From Aurantiochytrium sp. KH105 (Eukaryota; Sar; Bigyra; Thraustochytrida; Thraustochytriidae): a stretch of DNA of 64,000 nt. The notes beneath the pieces are model-generated. The model did not search any database, had not been told where the DNA came from, and was given only the letters and a program-made list of their open reading frames with translations. The stretch lies in NCBI GenBank assembly GCA_003116975.1, contig BGKB01000029.1, positions 186,001 through 250,000 on the forward strand. Reading direction: 5' to 3'. Of this stretch, positions 36,602 through 45,358 are shown piece by piece. The first letter of the stretch is position 1; every line of letters begins with the position of its first letter. The position numbers were made by a program, and so were the translations under genes.

Positions 36602-38011
36602 TTACTTTTCTTTCTGCATTTCGACGTATTTACTACCCATTGCAGAAAAGAGAGGGAACAAAATGTCCTGCGCGGCCTCTCGATGTTGAAGATTGAGCTG
36701 ACGAATGAGATGGCCGAATTCGCCCGGATGATGCTGCGGGAAACTGAGCATCTCCGCGTGCCGTTCGGCTTCCTCAGCGTTCTCGGCCAGAAGCTTGACT
36801 GCCAAAATGTCAATGTCTGTGTATTGAAAATGCGCACGGAGAGTGCCTTCTCCCTCTTGTTGCTGAAGGAGGTGCATCGCGTGCATGCCGGCGTGCTGGA
36901 AAGTGATGGCAGACCCCAGAAGGGATCCACTACGAAAACCAGATTCGTCCGGAATCATCTGGCTCTCAGCAACGCCTGGCAAAGAGATCTCGCCTTCGTT
37001 GTTGACAATGATTGCGGCACTCGCTCCTGCGTGCAGCGCATTCTCGAGTTTGTCTACAAAAGGACAAAGTCCCCTTTGAACAAGGACGACTGCTCCATGC
37101 GGAACTTCGTTGGACTCGAACGGTTCGCATGCCATTTCATTCCCAGAAGCTGGGACGACGATGGGGTACCCTTCGGCGCGAGGGGGTGGCATGGATGCGC
37201 CCATGAGCGACGCGAAGAAATCAAACGAGTACACTTCCTCGTTGGCGGCCCCACGCAACGTGACGACTCCACTTCGTCCACCGTGCAAGTACCTCTCGCG
37301 CTGTACGTTTTCCTCCTCGAGGGACAGACCTGTGATGCCACGCTGGCATTCGCCACAAGTCTCGAGCGTGACATGCATGGTGTCATCAGGACGCCTCGAA
37401 AACTCACCCTCGATGACGACCTTGCTTTCGGGGTGGCGATCAAAATGCAAACGGAGCAGCTTGGCTGACCGCGGACGAATCAACACGCTTGTAATATCAC
37501 GAAAATACTCCGGTTCGCGCTGTTTCTCCTTGGTATCTTCTTGCTCCGGGTCCGTGGATTTAACTGCGTTCGGATCTCGAGGCAGTCCAGCAGGCATGAG
37601 AAAGAGGCCATCCTTGGCGGTGTTTTCGACGATCATGGCGAGCGCTCCGGCACGAGCGACATGCTCCGCCTTTTGCTGAAAGCTACACGTTCCGCGTTTG
37701 ACGAGGACAGCCTTGCCGCGAACGTTTCCCTCCAAGGGAGAGCAGGCCTCGACAGGGTTTGCCTCTGCGAAGGCAAGAGGCGCGCATGGAAATTTGGTGC
37801 TGAAGTCGGCCGTAAAGAATTCGAGGCGCTCGAGCCCATTTTCAACGTAAAGATGGCCCCACCGACTCGGTTTCCCGTCCGGTGCTGCGCATTTACCCTC
37901 GGGCGTGCGCGGCTTCTTGACGATGGCCGCGCAGCACGTCGCTACCAGCAGCCCTAGGCACGCCACAACGAAAAGTGCCTTTCTCGCGCATCGCGACTTT
38001 GGCGCGGGCAT
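36602..38011 (-). CDS. Secreted or luminal protein with two PA (protease-associated) domains
   Basis: The protein has 469 residues and starts at the ATG at 38011. Residues 1-29 form a signal peptide (basic start, then ALFVVACLGLLVATCCA). PA domain 1 spans ~45-190 with the diagnostic GKAVLVKRGTCSFQQKAEH and AGALAMIVENTA. PA domain 2 spans ~270-410 with HGAVVLVQRGLCPFVDKLE and AGASAAIIVNNE. There is no transmembrane helix, RING finger or peptidase domain, so it is not an RNF13-type E3, a vacuolar sorting receptor or a full subtilase. PA domains bind peptides or cargo; a secreted or endomembrane binding protein is likely. The C-terminal ~60 residues are His/Glu-rich helix, ending MQKEK. Confidence 0.85.
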   Translation of the reverse strand: MPAPKSRCARKALFVVACLGLLVATCCAAIVKKPRTPEGKCAAPDGKPSRWGHLYVENGLERLEFFTADFSTKFPCAPLAFAEANPVEACSPLEGNVRGKAVLVKRGTCSFQQKAEHVARAGALAMIVENTAKDGLFLMPAGLPRDPNAVKSTDPEQEDTKEKQREPEYFRDITSVLIRPRSAKLLRLHFDRHPESKVVIEGEFSRRPDDTMHVTLETCGECQRGITGLSLEEENVQRERYLHGGRSGVVTLRGAANEEVYSFDFFASLMGASMPPPRAEGYPIVVPASGNEMACEPFESNEVPHGAVVLVQRGLCPFVDKLENALHAGASAAIIVNNEGEISLPGVAESQMIPDESGFRSGSLLGSAITFQHAGMHAMHLLQQQEGEGTLRAHFQYTDIDILAVKLLAENAEEAERHAEMLSFPQHHPGEFGHLIRQLNLQHREAAQDILFPLFSAMGSKYVEMQKEK

Positions 38012-39173
38012 TCTTCTGTCCTGGTCTGGCCGCTGCCGCTGTTATGCTGCTTCAACTCTCGCTTGCCAATGGACTTGGTTCACCAGCTCAGCCCGACTTG
38101 CGCTCGTGAAACGTGATCTCTCGAGTCGCACGCGACCCTCGCCCCACCCCGCTTCACACCACGCGGACTTGCGCTCTGCGTCTGCCGAACTCGTGGTCTG
38201 GTCTGCAGCGTCTCGGGCCTTCTGCCAGTCTGCAGCGCAAGGATGGACTTGCGCAGGCCTCTGTCTCTCTGGCTGTAGCTGGCAAGACAGCGAGAGCCCA
38301 GCCCAGCCCGGCCGCCGTCGCCGTCTCACGCTCACAACGGTTGCGACACTTGGGACGCGTCCCGCTGAACGGCTCTACATAGTAGGCCCATTCATTTGTA
38401 TTGCGTGCATGAGGACCACAACGACGCGAGGCCTTGCTTGTTGCAGTGCTGCGGCGGCTGCACGGGCATTCCAGGACAAAGGCCATGGAGTAGGGAGGAG
38501 ACCTTGATCGGTCTTTCGCGCATCGTGCGAGTAAGATGCTTCTCGTGTGTGTGTTTGGGGGAAAGGAAGTAGTAGGCTGGGAGGCAAGGAGAACGATGGA
38601 CGACGGCAGATCTCCGGAAGTCTCGATCTCGTAGACGACAATCTAATGGCATGACCAGGCGGCACAGATCCATTGATACCTCGTCAACGTCGAAATCTGC
38701 ATTTGACTAAATTCGAATTGAGGTCGGGCCATCTCATCTCTGAACGCTTTGCACGCGCCACCTTGTTATGGGGGGGAAAAGAAACTCCGAGAGACCATTC
38801 CATCGTTCAACAAATCATCATCATGGCCTGGGATCTAAAGAAGTACTCGCGACTTTCACCTTGTCTTCACATTAAGCTTTTCGTTGCAGGAGCGACCAAG
38901 TGCAATTTGCCGGAGTGCCATCCGGGCCCTTGAGCCGCCAACGGATTTTTTTTTTCCCCTTTTTCCTGGTTTGCTTTTGCATGGTCTCCTACTTGACAGT
39001 GAGTACGGCCTATAGCTAGCTGAGCGGACTTGGAGGCCAAACGCGTGCGCGAAGGACCTCGGCGCGGGCCCAGCCTGCCCGCGGGAGCAGGCGTCAGGCA
39101 GGCAGAGGATCGCGGGCAAGCTTTGCTCGCTCGCCAGAGGGCACGGCCCAAACGTCGGGCCGTGTCTGGCGCC
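38012..39173. promoter_or_regulatory. Divergent region between PA-domain protein and CCP gene
   Basis: This 1.16-kb region contains both promoters. It has GC-rich patches near both ends and a T-run at 38946-38956. No gene was seen. An open frame reaching back from the CCP gene to 39030 starts with TTG, not ATG. Confidence 0.45.
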
Positions 39174-42100
39174 ATGAACTTTAGAGCAGCCGGCAGCGGC
39201 GGAGCTAACGGCGCAACAGCGACAAGCAGCAATAATGTGTACGGAAACAAGGCGGTCGCCATTCTCACGAAACTACACACGCTTGCGGCAAATCGAACAG
39301 ATGGCGTGACAGAGGATGACGCGCGGAATTGCCAGGAATGTCTTGCGAATCTTTGCGTGCTTGCGCGTAAACCAGCAGCCAAGGCCATCATTCTGAAAAG
39401 TATCTGCACTCTGCTCTTGAACGCCTTTCGTCGGTACAGAGCGTATCCATCGACATTACAAGGTGCCTGCGATCTCGCGTGGAGCTTGGCATATCATGAC
39501 GATGTCACGCAGGGTGTCTTTGCCGAGAGCGGAATCACTGTTGCCGTCATTGAGTGCGCCTTGCATCACGAATCGCTCTTGAACATTCTTCGCTCAGCCT
39601 ATGGAGCTTTATCCAGTCTCTGCAGACATCCGGCAAATCAAGGTCTAGCGCGCAAGCATGGCATGCTGGATCTCGTGCATCGAACGCTTCAAAGGGACCA
39701 CTCACAGGACCCAGTACTTGTGCAATATACGCTCGATTGCGCGGCGTCCATTTGCCACGCTCACAAGGACAACGGAAATCACTTTCTTGCCTACGATGGT
39801 GCAAAACATGTGGTGAGTGCGCTCGAGGCGCTCATCCAGCATCAAGGTGTTGTGCGATCGGCCTGCATCGTGCTCGTCGTCTTGCGCGACCGCGCGGGGG
39901 GACCGAAAGCTGTTGCGAGCACCGGCTGCGTGCCAGTTCTCACGAGTGCAATCAACAAGCACACCACGGTGCCAGAGCTGGAGCACATTTTGTGCGCGTT
40001 GCTGGGGCAGCTCATGCGCGAAGTGCCGAGCACAATCCCGGAAGCACTTTCGGCTGGTGCGATTGGGGCATCGCTTGCTGCCATGAAAGCCAATCCCGGG
40101 CACTACTTTATTGTTGAGGCCGGGTGCATGATTCTAGGGGCGTGCTGCTCGCTCATTCTTCGTCGATCTGGTCAAGACCGTGCGCACCGAGGCGGGAGCT
40201 TTGGGCGACGAAGAAGCCGCAACAAGGTTTCAGACGCTGACGAGGCGGACAAGGAAACCAACGCTGCCGCCGAGGAACTCGAGATTGCGGTGGACGGCGT
40301 GGGCTGGGCAGGCATTGCAGCCGTGCTGCAAAGCACGGACGCCAAACCGAGTGCGTACGTCTCTTGTTTGCGCGTTCTCGTTCAGTTTTGCCAGATATCA
40401 AAGGGCAAAGGTCAAGCGCTTCAACGTGTCCACGATCTCCTACCGCGCGTTTTTATAGTCTGCGGAGCTCTTTCAGGCCCGCTTGCGCCCCAGGGACTCG
40501 GAATCATGGAGACGCTGCTCTTGAGTGATGCCGTGGACGTTCTTGCTGCTTCGGCCGTGTGTTGGACTTCGATTTGCATACTTACAATCCTCAAGGAGGC
40601 GCCAACGAGCGAAAAATCTTGCGCTGACAATTCTTTCCAGCCACACGCGAACAATTTTGCGGCCGTACGTGTGCACGGCAAGCTACAGGGGGATGCAGCT
40701 GCACTTTTGGCATGGAGAAGTGCCGCCGGGTCTTTGACAACAATCGAGATGCAAAAGATTGTGGCTGGGGCCTTGTGTCGGCTTAAACACTTGGAAACTG
40801 ACCGTACACAAGGCTTGCATCGCACGCAACAACGAATTTTTGTCCAGGTGCGCACCACTTTTTTCCTGCTTTCGGCATGGCTAATGACCCGACAAGGTCG
40901 TCAGGATGTGATGAACCTTATCGACCGAGATGTCACTTGGAGTGAACTTCTCGGATTTGCCATGACTTGGATGCGCGAGGCGCGCTGCGTGAGCGAGCTT
41001 CGGCTCAACGTCGGGGAGAACGGAGATCCGTCCATGGAGGACGCTTTACTCGTCATTGTTGCTGCCCTACAATTCATTGTCTGTACGTTACTCAAGGAAC
41101 GCCAGCTCACGCTGCGCTGCATGGCCTCAAACGGTGGAGTCACGCTCGTATTACAAATGCAAAAGCTTGTCAAGTCACTCGAGGAGATTGGGCGTCAAGG
41201 AGGGCGTCTTGTGCGGCTTCAATGCATGGCCCTGGATGCAACTGCTGCAATTCTTCGCCTGATTGGATCTGGCACGACGCCAAACGCAAACGGATTCCCC
41301 GAACAGGATGATCTTCTGCAGCATTTCAATGATGCAGCGGCGATCGAAGCGCGAGATCTCCGTTCGCTGAAAATCAGAGCACAAGAGGGCAAAACCGAGC
41401 TGGCCGAGGACGAGGACACCAACGACCGTGCCGGAGTGAATGCGCCCGAGTACGACACGGACGAAGCAGATCATCTTGAAAAAGGTTCCAACAATCGAAG
41501 ATCTGTGACGGGTTCTGAGCAAGAGGAGAACAAGAAAAACCGTGCCGCTCTTGATCGTGACGACGGTGCAGACGACGGCGACGACGACGGGTCAGACGCT
41601 GACGAAGGAGACGCCAACGACGACTCTGACGCTGACGACTCCGATGCTGACGAGGGCGTCAGTGGGGAAGTCGTCACTCGCCTTGAAGCCTCAGAAAATG
41701 CTGGCGCTGATATGCTCGCGGGAAAGACTGCATCTCAAACGGATAAAAAGGCTAGCAAGGCCGGAGCAGAGCAACGTTTGCGGGCAAGTGGGTTTCGCCT
41801 GGAAGCCTTTGTTCCTGGACAAGAAAGTGAGCGTGCACCGGCCAACTTTGTGGCCGTCCTGCCAAAGCTTGTGCACGATCTCACAGACGATGATCTAGAG
41901 CCCTGCATACCTATCGGTCAGCGACTAAATCCTACTGCCGCGCAGACGTTGTCGAAACTTGGTGAATACCAGTCTCGCAAACTTGTTTATGACTGGCGGC
42001 AGTCTCTTGGCGAAGGCGACGGCCGTGCCCGTTCCTCTGTTCCCATGGCGGTCCCTTACTCGGTCGGAACGGAGGAGGCTCTGCAAACGAACGAGCCTTC

Positions 42101-44216
42101 CATTCTGCTTCCAAGTGGGCCCTCGCTATCCCGCACGAGTTCAAGTGGTCTGCACGATCACTTTCTTCGCTTCGAAAGTCGTTTTGAGGGGGGAAACCTT
42201 CTTCAAGCGAGCAGAGTAGGCCCGAGGGAGTACGATTTGGTCATTCGGTCGGATTTACATACACGCTCGCACCATCAATGGTTCTATTTCGCCGTGTCAA
42301 ATACCCACGCCGCTGATGCGAGCGGAAGTGTGCAATACAAGTTCAACATTGTGAACATGACGAAACCAAGCTCAATGTTCGGTGAGGGTATGCAGCCCGT
42401 CATGTATTCCATGAAAGAGGCAAAAGAAGGCCAAGGCAAGGGATGGAGACGGGCCGGCAAGAATATTGCCTATTTTGCAAATTCGTATGCGACCCCGCCA
42501 TCACTTCAGAAAAAGAGCACGAGCGCCAACTACTATACCTTGACCTTTACGTTGACCTTTCCCAATCCAGATGACGTCTACTACGTGGCCATGTGCTACC
42601 CATATACGTACAGCCACCTTCAGGAGTTTCTCGACACGTTGTGTGTCTCTGGAAAGAAGGATAAGAAGTCGCCCATTTTTCGACGAGGGGTGCTGTGCAC
42701 GACCCTAGGGGGTTTGCCATGTGATGAGCTTACCATTACGGATTTCACCGCTTCACCTGCGGAGATCGCAGCGCGGCCCGCCGTGGTTCTCACTGCCCGC
42801 GTGCATCCTGGCGAAGTGGTCGCCAGCTACATGATTGAAGGCACGATTCGTTTCCTGTTGGGAACGAGTGCACTAGCTTGCGCGTTGCGTCGACTGTACT
42901 ACTTTAAGATTGTCCCGATGCTGAATCCGGACGGCGTGTACCATGGAAACTCGCGCACCTCGCTCAGTGGTTGCGACCTGAATCGCGCATGGATTGCACC
43001 CAATCCAAATGTCTTTCCAACGATCTACCACACCAAGCAATTGATTCGGCGCCTCATCGCACAACGCAAGGTATCACTCTATGTGGACTTTCATGGGCAT
43101 TCGCGCAAGAAGAACATTTTTCTTTACGGCGTCGAGTACAAGAAAGCCTCGGCGCGGCCGCGTGACGAGATTGCGCACGATATGTCGAACCCAGTTCGAG
43201 CCTTTCCAAAGCTCATGTCGGAGTCCGAGTACTCGAGCGACATTTTCTCTTTGCCGGACTGCTCATACACCGTGAGTAAGTCGCACGCGCAGGCGGCTCG
43301 CGTCGTCGTAGCCCGAGAGCTTGGCGTGCGCGCCTCGTTTACACTCGAGGCATCATTTTGCGGTGGCGCCTCTGGAACCCTTGATGCTCGTTTGGACGAT
43401 CAGCATTTCAATCCTGAGCACTATCGTCGCATAGGTCTCGGTCTGAGCGATGCTTTGCTGCGAATGAATCATCCAAAGGTGCACGCGGCGCTCCGCCAGC
43501 TTTGTGGAAGTGCGCCTATCGCATTGACGTCGGCACCACCGACGCTACTTGAAGAGTTGTTGGAGCGCACGCTTGGAAAAGCACGAAGTGCGGTCCCTGG
43601 AATTGGCGCAAGCTTCGAGTACAGTGGCGCGGGAGCGCACGCAGAGGCAGTGTCAGGTGGATCGCGAAAAGGTCGGCTCGACGAGCGCTCTCCGACGGCG
43701 GGCTCAAAGAGCTCCGGAACGAGCGCGGGCGGGGTGCCGCATTTCATGCTTGGGAGATCGCGGAGCTTTGCGCGCGGAAAGACGGCAGACCTGGCCCAAG
43801 GAGCACAAGCGGGGCCGAGACCCGATACGTCTTTTCGTTGGCCAGGACCAGATGTCACGACGGCGTCAGATCCTATGGCAACCATGAGAGACATTTTGCA
43901 GCCGCGCGCATCATCATCTGCCGTGACTGTTGTCGCCAAGGGGAAACGGAAAAAGTCCAAGCCGAGAGGCAAGGCCATTTCATCATTGACGACTTCAAAT
44001 TCGTCGTCATCGTCGTCCCCATCTCCGAGTTCTACGCCCACCTCATCGTCTTCAAACGCTGCAAGACGTGGTCGTAGTTCAGGGACGCGGCATCGCGTTA
44101 GCAAACAGAGTTCTGCCCGTTCCCTTCGGGCGACCATCACCGCAAGCGGTACATCTTCGAGCCTTTCGTTGCTACCTGCTGTGCAAAAGTCGTCTCCAAG
44201 TTCGCGGGGACGATAG
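39174..44216 (+). CDS. AGTPBP1: Cytosolic carboxypeptidase, CCP1/AGTPBP1-like (tubulin deglutamylase), M14D
   Basis: This 1680-residue protein starts at the ATG at 39174 (MNFRAAGSGGAN). Residues ~20-700 are an armadillo-like helical region, as in AGTPBP1/Nna1. An acidic, disordered insert (~730-860, DDGSDADEGDANDD) follows. The CCP N-domain (LRTRSHHQWFYF-like, YKFNIVNMTKPSSMF) comes next, then the M14 domain. Its catalytic residues are visible: HPGE (His1211, Glu1214), NPDG (Asn1251), DLNR, FHGHS (His1307) and Glu1392 in TLEASF. The C-terminal ~250 residues are Ser-rich. The family removes glutamates from tubulin tails and other proteins, so it fits the flagellar theme. At ~1680 residues it is longer than the animal enzyme (~1200) because of the acidic insert and tail. 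Confidence 0.92.
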   Translation: MNFRAAGSGGANGATATSSNNVYGNKAVAILTKLHTLAANRTDGVTEDDARNCQECLANLCVLARKPAAKAIILKSICTLLLNAFRRYRAYPSTLQGACDLAWSLAYHDDVTQGVFAESGITVAVIECALHHESLLNILRSAYGALSSLCRHPANQGLARKHGMLDLVHRTLQRDHSQDPVLVQYTLDCAASICHAHKDNGNHFLAYDGAKHVVSALEALIQHQGVVRSACIVLVVLRDRAGGPKAVASTGCVPVLTSAINKHTTVPELEHILCALLGQLMREVPSTIPEALSAGAIGASLAAMKANPGHYFIVEAGCMILGACCSLILRRSGQDRAHRGGSFGRRRSRNKVSDADEADKETNAAAEELEIAVDGVGWAGIAAVLQSTDAKPSAYVSCLRVLVQFCQISKGKGQALQRVHDLLPRVFIVCGALSGPLAPQGLGIMETLLLSDAVDVLAASAVCWTSICILTILKEAPTSEKSCADNSFQPHANNFAAVRVHGKLQGDAAALLAWRSAAGSLTTIEMQKIVAGALCRLKHLETDRTQGLHRTQQRIFVQVRTTFFLLSAWLMTRQGRQDVMNLIDRDVTWSELLGFAMTWMREARCVSELRLNVGENGDPSMEDALLVIVAALQFIVCTLLKERQLTLRCMASNGGVTLVLQMQKLVKSLEEIGRQGGRLVRLQCMALDATAAILRLIGSGTTPNANGFPEQDDLLQHFNDAAAIEARDLRSLKIRAQEGKTELAEDEDTNDRAGVNAPEYDTDEADHLEKGSNNRRSVTGSEQEENKKNRAALDRDDGADDGDDDGSDADEGDANDDSDADDSDADEGVSGEVVTRLEASENAGADMLAGKTASQTDKKASKAGAEQRLRASGFRLEAFVPGQESERAPANFVAVLPKLVHDLTDDDLEPCIPIGQRLNPTAAQTLSKLGEYQSRKLVYDWRQSLGEGDGRARSSVPMAVPYSVGTEEALQTNEPSILLPSGPSLSRTSSSGLHDHFLRFESRFEGGNLLQASRVGPREYDLVIRSDLHTRSHHQWFYFAVSNTHAADASGSVQYKFNIVNMTKPSSMFGEGMQPVMYSMKEAKEGQGKGWRRAGKNIAYFANSYATPPSLQKKSTSANYYTLTFTLTFPNPDDVYYVAMCYPYTYSHLQEFLDTLCVSGKKDKKSPIFRRGVLCTTLGGLPCDELTITDFTASPAEIAARPAVVLTARVHPGEVVASYMIEGTIRFLLGTSALACALRRLYYFKIVPMLNPDGVYHGNSRTSLSGCDLNRAWIAPNPNVFPTIYHTKQLIRRLIAQRKVSLYVDFHGHSRKKNIFLYGVEYKKASARPRDEIAHDMSNPVRAFPKLMSESEYSSDIFSLPDCSYTVSKSHAQAARVVVARELGVRASFTLEASFCGGASGTLDARLDDQHFNPEHYRRIGLGLSDALLRMNHPKVHAALRQLCGSAPIALTSAPPTLLEELLERTLGKARSAVPGIGASFEYSGAGAHAEAVSGGSRKGRLDERSPTAGSKSSGTSAGGVPHFMLGRSRSFARGKTADLAQGAQAGPRPDTSFRWPGPDVTTASDPMATMRDILQPRASSSAVTVVAKGKRKKSKPRGKAISSLTTSNSSSSSSPSPSSTPTSSSSNAARRGRSSGTRHRVSKQSSARSLRATITASGTSSSLSLLPAVQKSSPSSRGR

Positions 44217-44423
44217 GCCTCGATTGATTTTATAATCAGAGAAAAATCTTGCACTGCACTGCACTGCACTACAGCGCATTCCCACCATAGTTCCCCCCAT
44301 AAAGGTGGTTCTGGTTCGTCCAAACCATGATGACAGAAGGTCGCGGGGACGATAGGACTAGATTGATTTTATAACAGCAAGACCTTTGCACTGCTGGTTC
44401 TAGTTCGTCCAATTTATGATGAC
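44202..44423. repeat. Tandem duplication of the CCP gene's stop codon and 3' flank
   Basis: Copy A (44202-44334) covers the last codons, the TAG stop and downstream DNA. Copy B (44340-44423) repeats TCGCGGGGACGATAGG, then GATTGATTTTATAA, CTTTGCACTGC and GTTCGTCCAA...ATGATGAC. It differs by substitutions and lacks ~48 bp of copy A (the TGCAC repeats and CCCACCATAG segment). The duplicated unit therefore contains the coding end of the gene. Confidence 0.85.
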
Positions 44424-44601
44424 CGGAGCACGCTTGTCCAAAACCCAAGACTGCTGCGCTACAGCCTCCTCCGAGCCAGGAGCGCAGTCGAGGCCTCGAT
44501 CTCGCGATCTCTGCCCCGCCGGCCGGCCTCGCAAGCTCGGGCCTGCCGCGTGCGCGCCTACGAGTCGTGCGCTCCCACGCTGTCCACTCCATTCCTCAGC
44601 A

Positions 44602-44696
44602 CGCAAGTATAGTATACTAGGGCCTATAGTGTATAGTATACTTTAGTTTACTATGGTGTTATAGTAGTATGCTAGGTGTACTTTAGTTTACTTCCA
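44602..44696. repeat. AT-rich island with palindromic TATAC words
   Basis: AGTATAGTATACTAGGGCC and later ATAGTATACTTTAGTTTACT lie within 60 bp. ACTTTAGTTTACT occurs twice (about 44639 and 44680). The island is sharply bounded by GC-rich DNA. Confidence 0.6.
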
Positions 44697-44730
44697 TCCT
44701 CGCACAGCGCGGACCCTGGCCGGCCGGCCG

Positions 44731-44796
44731 GCAAGTGCAGAATAGCGCGCGCGCAAGTGCGGAATAGCGCGCGCGCAAGTGGAGAATGCGGCGCGT
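44731..44796. repeat. Three tandem 22-bp units (GCAAGTGCRGAATAGCGCGC-type)
   Basis: Units lie at 44731-44752, 44753-44774 and 44775-44796. Units 1 and 2 differ at one base; unit 3 is more diverged. Confidence 0.9.
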
Positions 44797-44806
44797 GCGC
44801 TGTAGC

Positions 44807-44866
<60 letters not shown>

Positions 44867-44867
44867 G
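44807..44867. repeat. (GTCT)n microsatellite, ~15 units
   Basis: This is an uninterrupted GTCT run of ~61 bp about 0.5 kb upstream of the phosphodiesterase start codon. Confidence 0.97.
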
Positions 44868-45358
44868 GCTGAATGAGACAAAGAGCGCCGCGCCGCGCCG
44901 AGTCAAGCGTGCCCAGTTCACGAAAGCGCGCGAGGGGCGCTCGCGCGAGGCGAGGCGAGCGACGGACGGCCGGCCGGCCGGCGCCGCGGGGCTGCGCACC
45001 GGCCCCCGCGCGCGTGCCGAGGGCGGCAGGCAGGCAGGCAGGCAGGCAGGCTGGAATTGAGGCGGAAATTCAAATCTCGCCGCGCGGCGAAAGCACGTTT
45101 TTATCCATCGCCGCTCGCGCCCGCGCTCGAGCTCGCGCTCGGGCCTGCGCGCGAGGCGGCGGCGGAGGAGGGGAGCGGACAGGAGAAGCGGCGCTCCGGG
45201 CGCGTCTTGCCTGGCCCCGCGGGGCGCGGCCTGCGCCGCCTTTGTGCGGGTTTCGGGGGTGCAAGGGGCACGAAGCCAGCCAAACGAAGGGCGGCGCTGC
45301 ACGCGCGCGCGCTGCGTGGAGGTGACGATCTGGCCACCCGCAAGCCTGCCTCGAGACC

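Larger units (their letters stand above)
44424..45358. promoter_or_regulatory. Upstream region of the VSD-PDE gene, rich in simple repeats
   Basis: No gene was seen in these 935 bp. An AT-rich island (about 44602-44696) of TAGTATAC- and ACTTTAGTTTACT-type words sits in otherwise very GC-rich DNA. It is followed by a 22-bp triple repeat, a GTCT microsatellite, GGCC runs and a GGCA run (45024-45050). The promoter and 5' UTR of the phosphodiesterase gene must lie here. Confidence 0.5.

Noticed and set aside
39030-39173. 48-codon extension of the carboxypeptidase
   Set aside because: It begins with TTG, with Arg/Gly/Ala-rich composition; the ATG at 39174 is adequate.
44807-44867. CRISPR-like array
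   Set aside because: A pure tetranucleotide run without spacers, in eukaryotic DNA.
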